Position numbers and translations under genes: made by a program. Below are positions 1-6,352 of a stretch of 12,996 nucleotides of DNA, piece after piece (within the stretch, counting starts at the first letter, position 1; each line of letters starts with the position of its first letter). The DNA lies in assembly GCA_002429965.1 (NCBI GenBank), contig DJBG01000117.1:34177-47172 (forward strand). The letters run 5' to 3'. The notes beneath the pieces are model-generated. The model was not told the origin of the DNA, made no database searches, and was given only the letters and a program-made list of their open reading frames with translations. The stretch comes from Hungatella sp. UBA5982 (GTDB lineage Bacteria; Bacillota; Clostridia; Lachnospirales; Lachnospiraceae).

Positions 1-1275
1 TTTACCTACTTGCGAATCCACTCCGTAGCTGCCTTGGTGCAGCTCAACAATTTTTTTTACAATAGACAGTCCAAGACCGGTTCCTGTGATCGCACGTTTA
101 TGCCTTTTATCAATTTTATAATATCTGTCCCAAATGTAAGACAGATTATCCTTGCCAATGCCCTCACCATGATCTTCCACTTCAATTCTGACCAGTTCGT
201 TTATGATTTTTTGCCGAATGATAATAGTCAAATCGTTTGTGCTGTAATGAATTGCGTTCGTCAGCAAATTATAGATTGCCTGTGTTATTTTAACTTCATC
301 CGCATTTACGAAGACCTCCTCGTCATGTTCGAAAACAAGGCTGTAATTTTCTTTTTTAACCAAGTCGGCAATTCTGCTAACGGTTTTATCAATGCTTTCA
401 GTAATATTATAGACTGCCGTGTTTAGCTCCATTGTGCCGGTTTCCAATCGGGAGACATCAAGAATATCATTTACTAAAGAGGAAAGCCGCTGGGTTTCAT
501 CCATGATCGTCTGTGTTTCTTCCGAAGTGATTTCATCAGGGAAATCATGCATCATTTCAGCATGGCTATATATTAGAGCAAGAGGAGTTCTCAAATCATG
601 GGAGATATTAGCCATAAGTTCGCGCCTTAACCGTTCCACCTTTGAAAGTTCCGAAGCAGAATGATTCAATGTATCCGATAATTCATGGATTTCTCTGTAG
701 CCCTTACCTGAAAAATGAATATCATAGTTTCCAGTTGCCAGAATTTTTGCGCTCTTATTCAGTTTTTCAATCGGTTTTGAAACGGTTTTTGCAATGATAA
801 ATGCCAGAACAATGGATAAAACAAACATAATGCCAGTAACATAATACAACTGAACTTTTATCGTAGAAATCGTTGCGTTGACAGGAGATATAATTGCATA
901 AAAAGTAAGCGAGACGGTTCTGCCATCAGACGTGACAAAATTTCTTATTTCGGTTATTGCCTGCCGCATTTGAGGTCTGTTATCAGGGTTTGGCCTGTTA
1001 TCGGGATTTGGCCTGTTTGGCGGTATGAAATCATGTGACGGAGTCACAAGTATTTCCGAATCGTCGGCAAGCTGCATTATAATTTGATTGAGATTGGGAT
1101 TGTCAATATTTTTTTCTATCAAAGCAATCGCGTTGTTTATTTCTTTTCTTCGAATATTTTCATACATTTTACTTAGAAATACTGTTTCAAACAGCCATAA
1201 AACAACAAGAAGCAACGCGCAGAAACCAAGTAAAAAGATAAAGATTTTCCACATTAACCGCTGTGATTTTTTCAT
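1..1275 (-). CDS. Sensor histidine kinase, partial (C-terminal end beyond the left edge)
   Basis: Membrane histidine kinase, presumably the partner of the response regulator just upstream. 425 residues are visible. Seen in order: TM1 at about 10-30; an extracytoplasmic loop of about 110 residues with a duplicated RPNPDN element at about 88-101; TM2 at about 142-163; HAMP at about 163-215; a HisKA box with phosphoacceptor His226 in ISHDLRTP; then an ATPase domain with N box (ITQAIYNLLTNAIHYS), G1 (DHGEGIG) and G2 (GTGLGLSIVKKIVE). Only the last strand of the ATPase domain should be missing, and the reading frame is open at position 1. The ATG at 1275 lies 3 nt after the regulator stop, with GAGGG inside the regulator's last codons as ribosome binding site, so the two genes are co-transcribed and probably translationally coupled. 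The short sensor domain matches no named fold I recognise; the signal is unknown. Family assignment is firm, the physiological role is not. Confidence 0.95.
   Translation of the reverse strand, partial: MKKSQRLMWKIFIFLLGFCALLLVVLWLFETVFLSKMYENIRRKEINNAIALIEKNIDNPNLNQIIMQLADDSEILVTPSHDFIPPNRPNPDNRPNPDNRPQMRQAITEIRNFVTSDGRTVSLTFYAIISPVNATISTIKVQLYYVTGIMFVLSIVLAFIIAKTVSKPIEKLNKSAKILATGNYDIHFSGKGYREIHELSDTLNHSASELSKVERLRRELMANISHDLRTPLALIYSHAEMMHDFPDEITSEETQTIMDETQRLSSLVNDILDVSRLETGTMELNTAVYNITESIDKTVSRIADLVKKENYSLVFEHDEEVFVNADEVKITQAIYNLLTNAIHYSTNDLTIIIRQKIINELVRIEVEDHGEGIGKDNLSYIWDRYYKIDKRHKRAITGTGLGLSIVKKIVELHQGSYGVDSQVGK
979..1014. repeat. Two tandem 18-bp repeats in the kinase sensor loop
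   Basis: Two adjacent 18-bp copies (979-996 and 997-1014) differ at two positions and encode a repeated Arg-Pro-Asn-Pro-Asp-Asn element in the extracytoplasmic loop of the histidine kinase. A third, partial copy continues as RP. This looks like a small in-frame duplication in a likely flexible segment. No function is claimed. Confidence 0.8.
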
Positions 1276-1278
1276 ATG

Positions 1279-1965
1279 CTAGCCCTCGAACCGATAACCT
1301 AATCCCCGTAAAGTAGTAATAAACTTTGCATAAGGGCCTAAGGATTTTCTCAGTAACTTCATGTGTGTATCCAGCGTCCGGTCATCGCCGTAATAATCAA
1401 ATCCCCATACTTCTGTGAGAATTTTTTCGCGTGGAACAGCGATGTTTTTATTTCGAATCAAGAAGAATAGCAGATCATATTCTTTTGGGGCAAGATTTGC
1501 AAGAATGCCGTCAATTGAAACCTTATAGGCGGTTAAATCTGCTTCAAATCCCTCTTTTCGGAATATGACATGTCCATTGTCATTATCACTTGCAGCCGCG
1601 TTTTTCTGTGTTCTGCGCAGGATAGCATTTACACGCATCATGATCTCCTTAGAAGAAAAAGGCTTAACTACATAATCGTCAATGCCAACCTCAAACCCTA
1701 AAACCTTGTCATATTCCTCCCCCCGTGCTGATAGCATAATAACGGGAGTATCTAATGTTTTTCTGATTTCTTTTACCGCTGAAAAGCCATCCAGTTCCGG
1801 CATCATAATATCCATTATAATGATGTCAAAGGATTCCTTGCGGCAGGCCTCAACAGCTTCCATTCCGTCAGCTGCTTCAACAACCTCATGTCCTTCAAAG
1901 ACCGCATATCTTTTAAGTACGGTTCTAAGTCCGCTTTCATCGTCACAAACCAATATTTTTGCCAT
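1279..1965 (-). CDS. OmpR-family DNA-binding response regulator
   Basis: Two-component transcription regulator of 228 residues, the normal length for the OmpR/PhoB family. The receiver domain (about 1-115) has acidic residues Asp8/Asp9, phosphoacceptor Asp52 (IIIMDIMMPELDG), Ser79 and Lys101 (VVKPF). A C-terminal winged helix (about 130-228) ends in the typical RGLGYRFEG, with the recognition region DDRTLDTHMKLLRKSL. The ATG at 1965 has AAGGTGG 7-8 nt upstream. A separate extended -10 promoter precedes it, and the cognate kinase follows after 3 nt. OmpR-type regulators bind tandem direct repeats with about 11-bp period. Exactly such repeats occur in front of the two upstream transcription units (5429-5466 and 6391-6439), so those are its likely targets; that link is inference. 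The specific regulon name is not recognisable from sequence. Confidence 0.97.
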   Translation of the reverse strand: MAKILVCDDESGLRTVLKRYAVFEGHEVVEAADGMEAVEACRKESFDIIIMDIMMPELDGFSAVKEIRKTLDTPVIMLSARGEEYDKVLGFEVGIDDYVVKPFSSKEIMMRVNAILRRTQKNAAASDNDNGHVIFRKEGFEADLTAYKVSIDGILANLAPKEYDLLFFLIRNKNIAVPREKILTEVWGFDYYGDDRTLDTHMKLLRKSLGPYAKFITTLRGLGYRFEG

Positions 1966-1989
1966 AGTTTCACCACCTTGTTATCCATA

Positions 1990-2018
1990 ATTATAGCATG
2001 AAAGCAAATGAGTAGCCA
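1990..2018 (-). promoter_or_regulatory. Extended -10 promoter of the response regulator-kinase pair
   Basis: On the minus strand TGCTATAAT is a perfect extended -10 (hexamer 1990-1995, TG at 1997-1998). A weak -35 (TGGCTA, 2013-2018) lies 17 bp upstream. Transcription would begin near 1983, giving a leader of about 18 nt before the regulator ATG at 1965. It lies just downstream of the hairpin at the end of the CotH operon, so the two-component genes can be expressed independently. Confidence 0.65.
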
Positions 2019-2026
2019 GTACAAGG

Positions 2027-2048
2027 GGCTGAAGGATTGCCTTCAGCC
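2027..2048 (-). terminator. Hairpin after the CotH gene, possible weak terminator
   Basis: Perfect 9-bp inverted repeat (GGCTGAAGG / CCTTCAGCC) with a 4-nt loop, 12 nt past the CotH stop. In the minus-strand transcript it is followed by CCUUGUACUGG, a poor U tract. It may therefore be a weak or partial terminator, or a 3'-end stabilising hairpin, with some read-through into the response regulator gene. On the plus strand the downstream sequence is richer in T, but no plus-strand gene ends here. Confidence 0.5.
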
Positions 2049-2060
2049 GTTTGTATTTTA

Positions 2061-3998
2061 TCAGTAGGTTTTTTTGGCTCTCATTATGAATATGATTGCT
2101 CCGGTTAGAAGTATAAGTGATACAAATACACTCACCGCATATGTTGGATCTAATGTGTTTGCGGAGGCAGCCTTACTTTGCTGGTTAGCTGCGTTCCCGC
2201 CGGGCATCCTGTTTGTCATTTCCGCCGCCTGCGTAATTTGTTCTTCTGTCAAGCCCAATTCCAAAAGCTGTTTTTTAACCTCATCACTTATCACCCCGCC
2301 ATTTTCCTGCAAGATAGGCATGGCTTTCTGGATAAGCTCCCGATCCATACCTCCCATACCACCGAAGCCGCCTTCACCCCGGTCTCCTTCACCCCGGTTG
2401 CCTCCGCCCATCATACTGCCCAATGCGGACAGATTAATACCGGAAGCATCAATTAACGCATCCTTCTCTGAATTTTGTCCATCTGTCGTTGAAGGAATGG
2501 TTCCGTTAAGCTGCCCGTCAATACTCTGAGCACGAAGGGTTCCCAGTTCAATAAAGACCGGAAGAGATGCTTCATATTCTTCGTATGTGGCAAAGGCGGA
2601 AACATCGTTTTTAACATAGTTATTGATTTTTGCGTCTAAATCCATTACAGTTTCCGCAAAAACACCGCTTACAAAATAACCATCCACGATCTGTCGCAGG
2701 TATTCATGGTATTTATCCTTATATTCCGGAACTTCAAGCAATTTATTAATGAGGGGGCGGTCTTCCATGCTTACACCGCTGACTGGTGTGTCGATGGGGA
2801 AGTTTACAACGTCACTGGCGCTATCACTCTGGAATCCGCCAAAGGCAAGACCGTAATCCCAAGGCAAAACAGTAATTTTTCCATCGCGTTCATAAATGTA
2901 ATAATTTTGCGCCATACCAGATGTATAGCTGTCAAGATTTACAACCACCGTATGTGCTGCCAGATAGCGAAGAATTTCGTCCACATCAAAATACTGCTCC
3001 AGATTTGTTCCTTCATTTAAGTTTTTTATTGCGGTAATAACACGCTGTTTGTCTTTATCGGAGTTCTTAAGAAATTGGGCATTGTTAAATATTGAACTAT
3101 AACTGCTTATATTATCATCAACATAAACAAGATCTCCGCCGCCGCGTCCGCCCATACCGTCCATTGGAAAACCACCCATACCGCCGTTTTGGTTATCCGG
3201 TTCTTCCAGTTGGGCACCAGCATCATCGCTATCCGGCTGCCCCTGATTACCTTGCCGGCTTTGCCCGCCGGCGTCCTGCTGTCCATTAGTGCTGCTTTCT
3301 GGGTTTTCTTGATTATTTGGTGCAGCTCCATTTTGTCCGGCATCATTTTCTGCGAAGTTTTCGCCTTGACCCATTGTGGTTTTGACGCTGTAGAGCTGTC
3401 CGCCGGATGTATCATAAACCCTGTCAAGAAAAGATTTTTCGTACCGTTCCAATGCCAGGCAGAAGCCGAAATCTTCTCCATTAACTGTTACGCTGGCATA
3501 ATTCATAAGCGGTGTTTCCACACCTATATATTTCATAATGTCGTATGACAGATAATCTTTCATATAGGTGGTATCACCCAATAGGTTGTTAATGCAAAAG
3601 TTGTCCAGCCCATAACATGTCTGCCCTTTCACATAATAATTAAATTTAAAATTAATGCTATAACGGTCACTGTCGTCCATACTGACTACCTGTGACAAGC
3701 TTGAATTGCCTTTTGTGCGTATACCGACTGTATTAAATAATTCGCCGTTTATGACTAAATCCGCTGAAATGTATTCTTTTTCTATGGCGTTGTCAAGCAT
3801 TTCCTGCCACTCATTTTCATCGACACGTATATCTATCGTAAGGATCTCATCCCCAAACAGCTTTGATTCGTAGTCCATCACCTTTTTATTTTGATTCACT
3901 CCGGCGGCATAAACGATCATGACACAGGCGAACAGCGACAAGCAAACAAGCAGTGCCGTGATTTTTGCTATATGTTTGCTGGTTATCATTGCCTTCAC
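2061..3998 (-). CDS. CotH-type kinase family protein, membrane-anchored
   Basis: 645 residues. An N-terminal signal or anchor segment (about 10-32) is followed by a CotH kinase domain (about 45-480) on the outer face of the membrane, a Gly/Met-rich segment (about 527-552), a helical segment (about 553-595) and a C-terminal TM helix (about 617-639) ending in RAKKTY. CotH proteins are atypical protein kinases, first known from spore-coat assembly. Landmarks seen are RTKGNSS (94-100), LERYEKSFL (183-191), NLDSYTSGMAQNYYIYE (354-370) and LPWDYGLAFGG with Asp381, the probable metal or catalytic aspartate. A hydrophilic Gln/Asn/Gly/Pro-rich stretch (about 209-288) is inserted inside the kinase domain. 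Last gene of the VTC-DUF4956-CotH operon, 21 nt after DUF4956. Nothing here points to sporulation; a surface phosphorylation role in the envelope module is inferred. The substrate is unknown. Confidence 0.9.
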   Translation of the reverse strand: MKAMITSKHIAKITALLVCLSLFACVMIVYAAGVNQNKKVMDYESKLFGDEILTIDIRVDENEWQEMLDNAIEKEYISADLVINGELFNTVGIRTKGNSSLSQVVSMDDSDRYSINFKFNYYVKGQTCYGLDNFCINNLLGDTTYMKDYLSYDIMKYIGVETPLMNYASVTVNGEDFGFCLALERYEKSFLDRVYDTSGGQLYSVKTTMGQGENFAENDAGQNGAAPNNQENPESSTNGQQDAGGQSRQGNQGQPDSDDAGAQLEEPDNQNGGMGGFPMDGMGGRGGGDLVYVDDNISSYSSIFNNAQFLKNSDKDKQRVITAIKNLNEGTNLEQYFDVDEILRYLAAHTVVVNLDSYTSGMAQNYYIYERDGKITVLPWDYGLAFGGFQSDSASDVVNFPIDTPVSGVSMEDRPLINKLLEVPEYKDKYHEYLRQIVDGYFVSGVFAETVMDLDAKINNYVKNDVSAFATYEEYEASLPVFIELGTLRAQSIDGQLNGTIPSTTDGQNSEKDALIDASGINLSALGSMMGGGNRGEGDRGEGGFGGMGGMDRELIQKAMPILQENGGVISDEVKKQLLELGLTEEQITQAAEMTNRMPGGNAANQQSKAASANTLDPTYAVSVFVSLILLTGAIIFIMRAKKTY

Positions 3999-4019
3999 CT
4001 CCCATCTGTATTTTTCTCA

Positions 4020-4688
4020 TTACATATAATAATCGCCATTATAGCTAACAAGGACTGCATTTGAAACACCGTTTATAGTAAGCAGATCATTAACGAATTT
4101 CACTGAGGAATCTTTGAGGCGAACCTCAACAGTCAGCTCAATGCCGTTTCTTGACACGTTCTTGGATTTGACAAGATGCTTTTTCGTATGGTTTTTAAGC
4201 ATTGATGTTGATTGGGTTTCGGCATTCTCATCATCGCAGTTTATTACCACTACATAAGGAGTATCTGCAGATTTCCTGTTGACAAACACAAACAGGACGA
4301 GACCTATAGCAATGGAACCTATTACGGCAAGGGGAATTAAACCTGCGCCGACAATGATACCTGTGGTAATGGACCAGAACAGATATACGAGGTCAAGCGG
4401 TTCCTTTACAACCGTACGGAAACGGACAATGGATAGTGCGCCCACCATACCCAGCGACGTAATTAGGTTTGAAGATACTGCCAATATAACAAGCGTTGTG
4501 ATTAAGTCCATTGCAATCAGGGTAATACCGAAAGATGAGGAGTACATGACACCTATGTAGGTCTTTTTATATACCATGAAAATAAACAAACCAATCACAA
4601 ATGAAATACCTAAAGCAGCTATAATATCCGTTATGGAAAATGAAGCAGCCTTATTGAGGAAGGTGAAATTCAACAGTTGATCTAACAT
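4020..4688 (-). CDS. DUF4956 domain-containing membrane protein
   Basis: Integral membrane protein of 222 residues. Hydrophobic segments lie at about 21-40, 54-74, 100-118 and 119-137. The signature between them, GALSIVRFRTVVKEPLDL then YLFWSITTG (about 83-110), is characteristic of DUF4956. The C-terminal part (about 143-222) is soluble, with alternating strands and helices, possibly a ferredoxin-like or ACT-like fold. I chose the ATG at 4688 because AAAGGAG ends 8 nt before it; the in-frame GTG at 4697 overlaps that ribosome binding site and is unlikely to be used. The gene sits 19 nt after the VTC gene and 21 nt before CotH. DUF4956 proteins often accompany VTC-domain proteins. A role as membrane partner or channel for a polymerase product is speculation, and the biochemical function is not established to my knowledge. 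Confidence 0.9.
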   Translation of the reverse strand: MLDQLLNFTFLNKAASFSITDIIAALGISFVIGLFIFMVYKKTYIGVMYSSSFGITLIAMDLITTLVILAVSSNLITSLGMVGALSIVRFRTVVKEPLDLVYLFWSITTGIIVGAGLIPLAVIGSIAIGLVLFVFVNRKSADTPYVVVINCDDENAETQSTSMLKNHTKKHLVKSKNVSRNGIELTVEVRLKDSSVKFVNDLLTINGVSNAVLVSYNGDYYM

Positions 4689-4707
4689 AATTAACACTCC
4701 TTTTTAT

Positions 4708-5382
4708 TTATATAAGTCTTGATACTACATATTTGGAAAATTCAGTCTCGTTCCTGCTATCTACCCGAACCAGCTGACGAATGATTTCAGGGATAAAACC
4801 ATCATATTTTATTTCAAGCACTATGGCGCTTGCTGCCGGAATTGTAACAAGCTCCGGGTTAAATAAGCCGCTTACATTGTTTGAAGTTCGGATGTTACTG
4901 TCAAATGTTATACGGACATTACCGGCATGATAGACATAAGTTTCTCTTTTATAGTCCACAATCGTTCGAGGCCGCAAGTTCTGATAGTGCATTTTTGTAT
5001 ATAGTTCCATCAGCAATTCCTGACCGCTTTCTTTCAATAATCCCCAATTTCCGGCCAGTATACCTTCGCATTGCTCTACGGTTATTGGTGCGTTTTTTTT
5101 GTAACATAACCTGTTTGCTTTACTCTTTTTTTCAAGCCTGATAAATGAAGGGTCATCGTTATAAAACCGGATTCTGAATTTTTCTCGTCTGCTGGCCCCG
5201 GACAGCTTTTCGACCACTGCTTTGTCCGCGTAATTGTCGAAATACAGGCTCCTGATTATATAGGAACCATCATCCAATGCATTCTCGTCAAATTTTGCAA
5301 TGTGTCTTAGCCTAGACGATAACTGCATATAGTCAGAATAATTGATATTCAATTTATGTTCGTGCCTTCCTTTTTCATCCAT
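4708..5382 (-). CDS. VTC-domain protein (polyphosphate polymerase-like)
   Basis: 224-residue soluble protein that is essentially one VTC domain, the tunnel-shaped fold of the yeast Vtc4 polyphosphate polymerase (triphosphate tunnel superfamily). The basic and acidic tunnel residues typical of the family are visible: RHEHK (6-10), RSLYFDN (44-50), REKFRIRFYN (66-75), RLEKKSK (82-88), RPRTIVDYKRETYV (137-150), RITFD (157-161), LEIKYDG (189-195) and a final FSKYVV (215-220). It is at the short end for such proteins but has all the core elements. The start at 5382 has a near-ideal AGGAGGTG 6-8 nt upstream. First gene of a three-gene operon behind a promoter with 11-bp-spaced TTCAG repeats. Catalysis (ATP to polyphosphate, metal-dependent) follows from the family; a non-catalytic phosphate-binding role cannot be excluded. 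Confidence 0.88.
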   Translation of the reverse strand: MDEKGRHEHKLNINYSDYMQLSSRLRHIAKFDENALDDGSYIIRSLYFDNYADKAVVEKLSGASRREKFRIRFYNDDPSFIRLEKKSKANRLCYKKNAPITVEQCEGILAGNWGLLKESGQELLMELYTKMHYQNLRPRTIVDYKRETYVYHAGNVRITFDSNIRTSNNVSGLFNPELVTIPAASAIVLEIKYDGFIPEIIRQLVRVDSRNETEFSKYVVSRLI

Positions 5383-5414
5383 GTTCTCACCTCCTAACTA
5401 CTGATGAGTAATAT

Positions 5415-5466
5415 GTTATAGTGTTTGACTGAATTTCACTTGTCGCCTGTCTGAACTTTATCTGAA
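5415..5466 (-). promoter_or_regulatory. Promoter region of the VTC operon with TTCAG direct repeats
   Basis: On the minus strand TTCAG occurs at 5462-5466, 5451-5455 and 5429-5433, with starts 11 and 22 bp apart, so all lie on one DNA face. The first two (GTTCAGATAAAGTTCAGAC) form a compact tandem site. A -10-like TATAAC lies at 5415-5420, with no recognisable -35, which fits a promoter needing an activator. The same pentamer array precedes the repeat-protein gene, and the neighbouring OmpR-family regulator is the likely binder. The copy at 5429 may be incidental, because the other two already sit about 31 bp from the -10, as in the sister promoter. Confidence 0.65.
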
Positions 5467-5522
5467 CTTTTTGTCCCCAACCATAGCGATGACAAACTAT
5501 ATTAAATCATCTGATGAACATG

Positions 5523-5554
5523 AAAAAACAGAGCACAATATATTGCGCCCTGTT
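5523..5554 (-). terminator. Rho-independent terminator of the repeat-protein gene
   Basis: Minus-strand RNA forms a 12-bp stem (5543-5554 with 5527-5538, including two G-U pairs) with a UAUA loop, followed by a run of six U at 5523-5528 that partly overlaps the stem end. It starts 15 nt after the stop of the secreted repeat-protein gene and separates that gene from the VTC operon. Confidence 0.85.
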
Positions 5555-5569
5555 TGATTTTACATCTTA

Positions 5570-6274
5570 CTAAATCTCCGTAGTGTCTTCTGTTTTATTG
5601 CCATGAAATCCACCTCGGCCAATACCGGAAATCTCGGGATTCTTGCCCTCGGCAATATCATTCAAAGCCTGGTCATACTGCTCTTGTGTGATGTTGCCAT
5701 CAGCAAGCAGCTGTGCTAATTTTTCCTTCATCTTTGATTGCATTTCCGCTTTTTGTTCCTCGGTTATTTCAGGCCTGTTCTTTTCGCCGGACTCGTCTCT
5801 GTCTCTTCCGGGCATTTCAGGAGTTTTGCCCTCGGCAAGATCACTCATAGCCTGGTCATACTGCTCCTGCGTGATTTTGCCGTCAGCAAGGAGTTGTGCG
5901 AATCTTTCCTTCATCTTTGATTGCATTTCCGCTTTCTGCTCTTCGGTCAATTCGGTACTGTCATTTTCACCGTATCCGCCTCGGCCTCTGTCGAACATTT
6001 CGGGCATTTTACCCTCGGCAATATCACTCATAGCCTGATCATACTGCTCCTGTGTGATTTTGCCGTCTGCAAGGAATTGTGCTAATTTTTCTTTCATCTG
6101 TGATTCGATTTCTTCAAATGATAATTTGGTTTTCTCTAAGCTGGTTGTAACAGCAGAAACGTTTGTTTTCAATGTACTCGTTGTATTTGTGTTTGCAGCG
6201 AATGCGGTGACTCCCGATGCTGCTAATAAGCCTACGGCCATTACTGTAGAAGCGACAACAGCGATTTTTTTCAT
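5570..6274 (-). CDS. Secreted protein with three 61-residue helical repeats
   Basis: 234 residues. A clear signal peptide (basic MKK, hydrophobic core about 4-20, probable cleavage after the TAFA region near 26-28) precedes three repeats with an exact period of 61 residues, at about 53-95, 111-156 and 172-217. Each contains a segment like EMQSKMKEKLAQLLADGKIT followed by QEQYDQAMSDIAEGK, then a charged Gly/Arg-rich linker. The LLADGKITQEQYD turn between two helices resembles SHOCT-type helical hairpins; I infer this and do not recognise a named family for the whole protein. The start at 6274 was chosen because AAAGGA ends 8 nt upstream; 6277 is an adjacent alternative. It lacks an LPXTG motif, lipobox or C-terminal anchor, so it should be released or bound non-covalently. 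It has its own promoter with five 11-bp-spaced TTCAG-like sites and its own terminator. Function unknown. Confidence 0.88.
   Translation of the reverse strand: MKKIAVVASTVMAVGLLAASGVTAFAANTNTTSTLKTNVSAVTTSLEKTKLSFEEIESQMKEKLAQFLADGKITQEQYDQAMSDIAEGKMPEMFDRGRGGYGENDSTELTEEQKAEMQSKMKERFAQLLADGKITQEQYDQAMSDLAEGKTPEMPGRDRDESGEKNRPEITEEQKAEMQSKMKEKLAQLLADGNITQEQYDQALNDIAEGKNPEISGIGRGGFHGNKTEDTTEI
5627..6118. repeat. Three in-frame 183-bp repeats within the secreted-protein gene
   Basis: The landmark GCCCTCGGC or ACCCTCGGC begins at 5645, 5828 and 6011 on the plus strand, giving a period of exactly 183 bp (61 codons). The core of each unit, around the LADGKITQEQYD coding segment, is nearly identical in DNA, while the linkers between cores have diverged. 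This indicates internal duplication, and copy number could vary between strains by recombination. Confidence 0.9.
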
Positions 6275-6352
6275 CATTAACATCCTTTCATTTTTATACG
6301 TTTGACGTGACAACAGGTATGGATTTTTCTCTCCTTTCTTTTTTCTGTCTAT

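Noticed and set aside
1815..2024. 69-codon minus-strand frame overlapping the response regulator start
   Set aside because: It is an out-of-frame reading of the regulator's first codons and its promoter region; the regulator frame has full family similarity.
2074..2529. Open frame of 151 codons on the plus strand opposite the CotH gene
   Set aside because: It lies wholly within the coding sequence of CotH, has Pro/Ser-rich composition expected from the complement of a Gly-rich segment, and has no ribosome binding site.
5643..6038. Repetitive plus-strand open frame of 131 codons opposite the secreted protein gene
   Set aside because: Its repeats are simply the complement of the 183-bp repeats; the minus-strand reading has a signal peptide, promoter and terminator.
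5570..6274. DGKIT-E segments as EF-hand calcium loops
   Set aside because: DG and the hydrophobic residue fit the second half of an EF-hand, but the acidic residues at loop positions 1 and 3 and the Glu at position 12 are absent.
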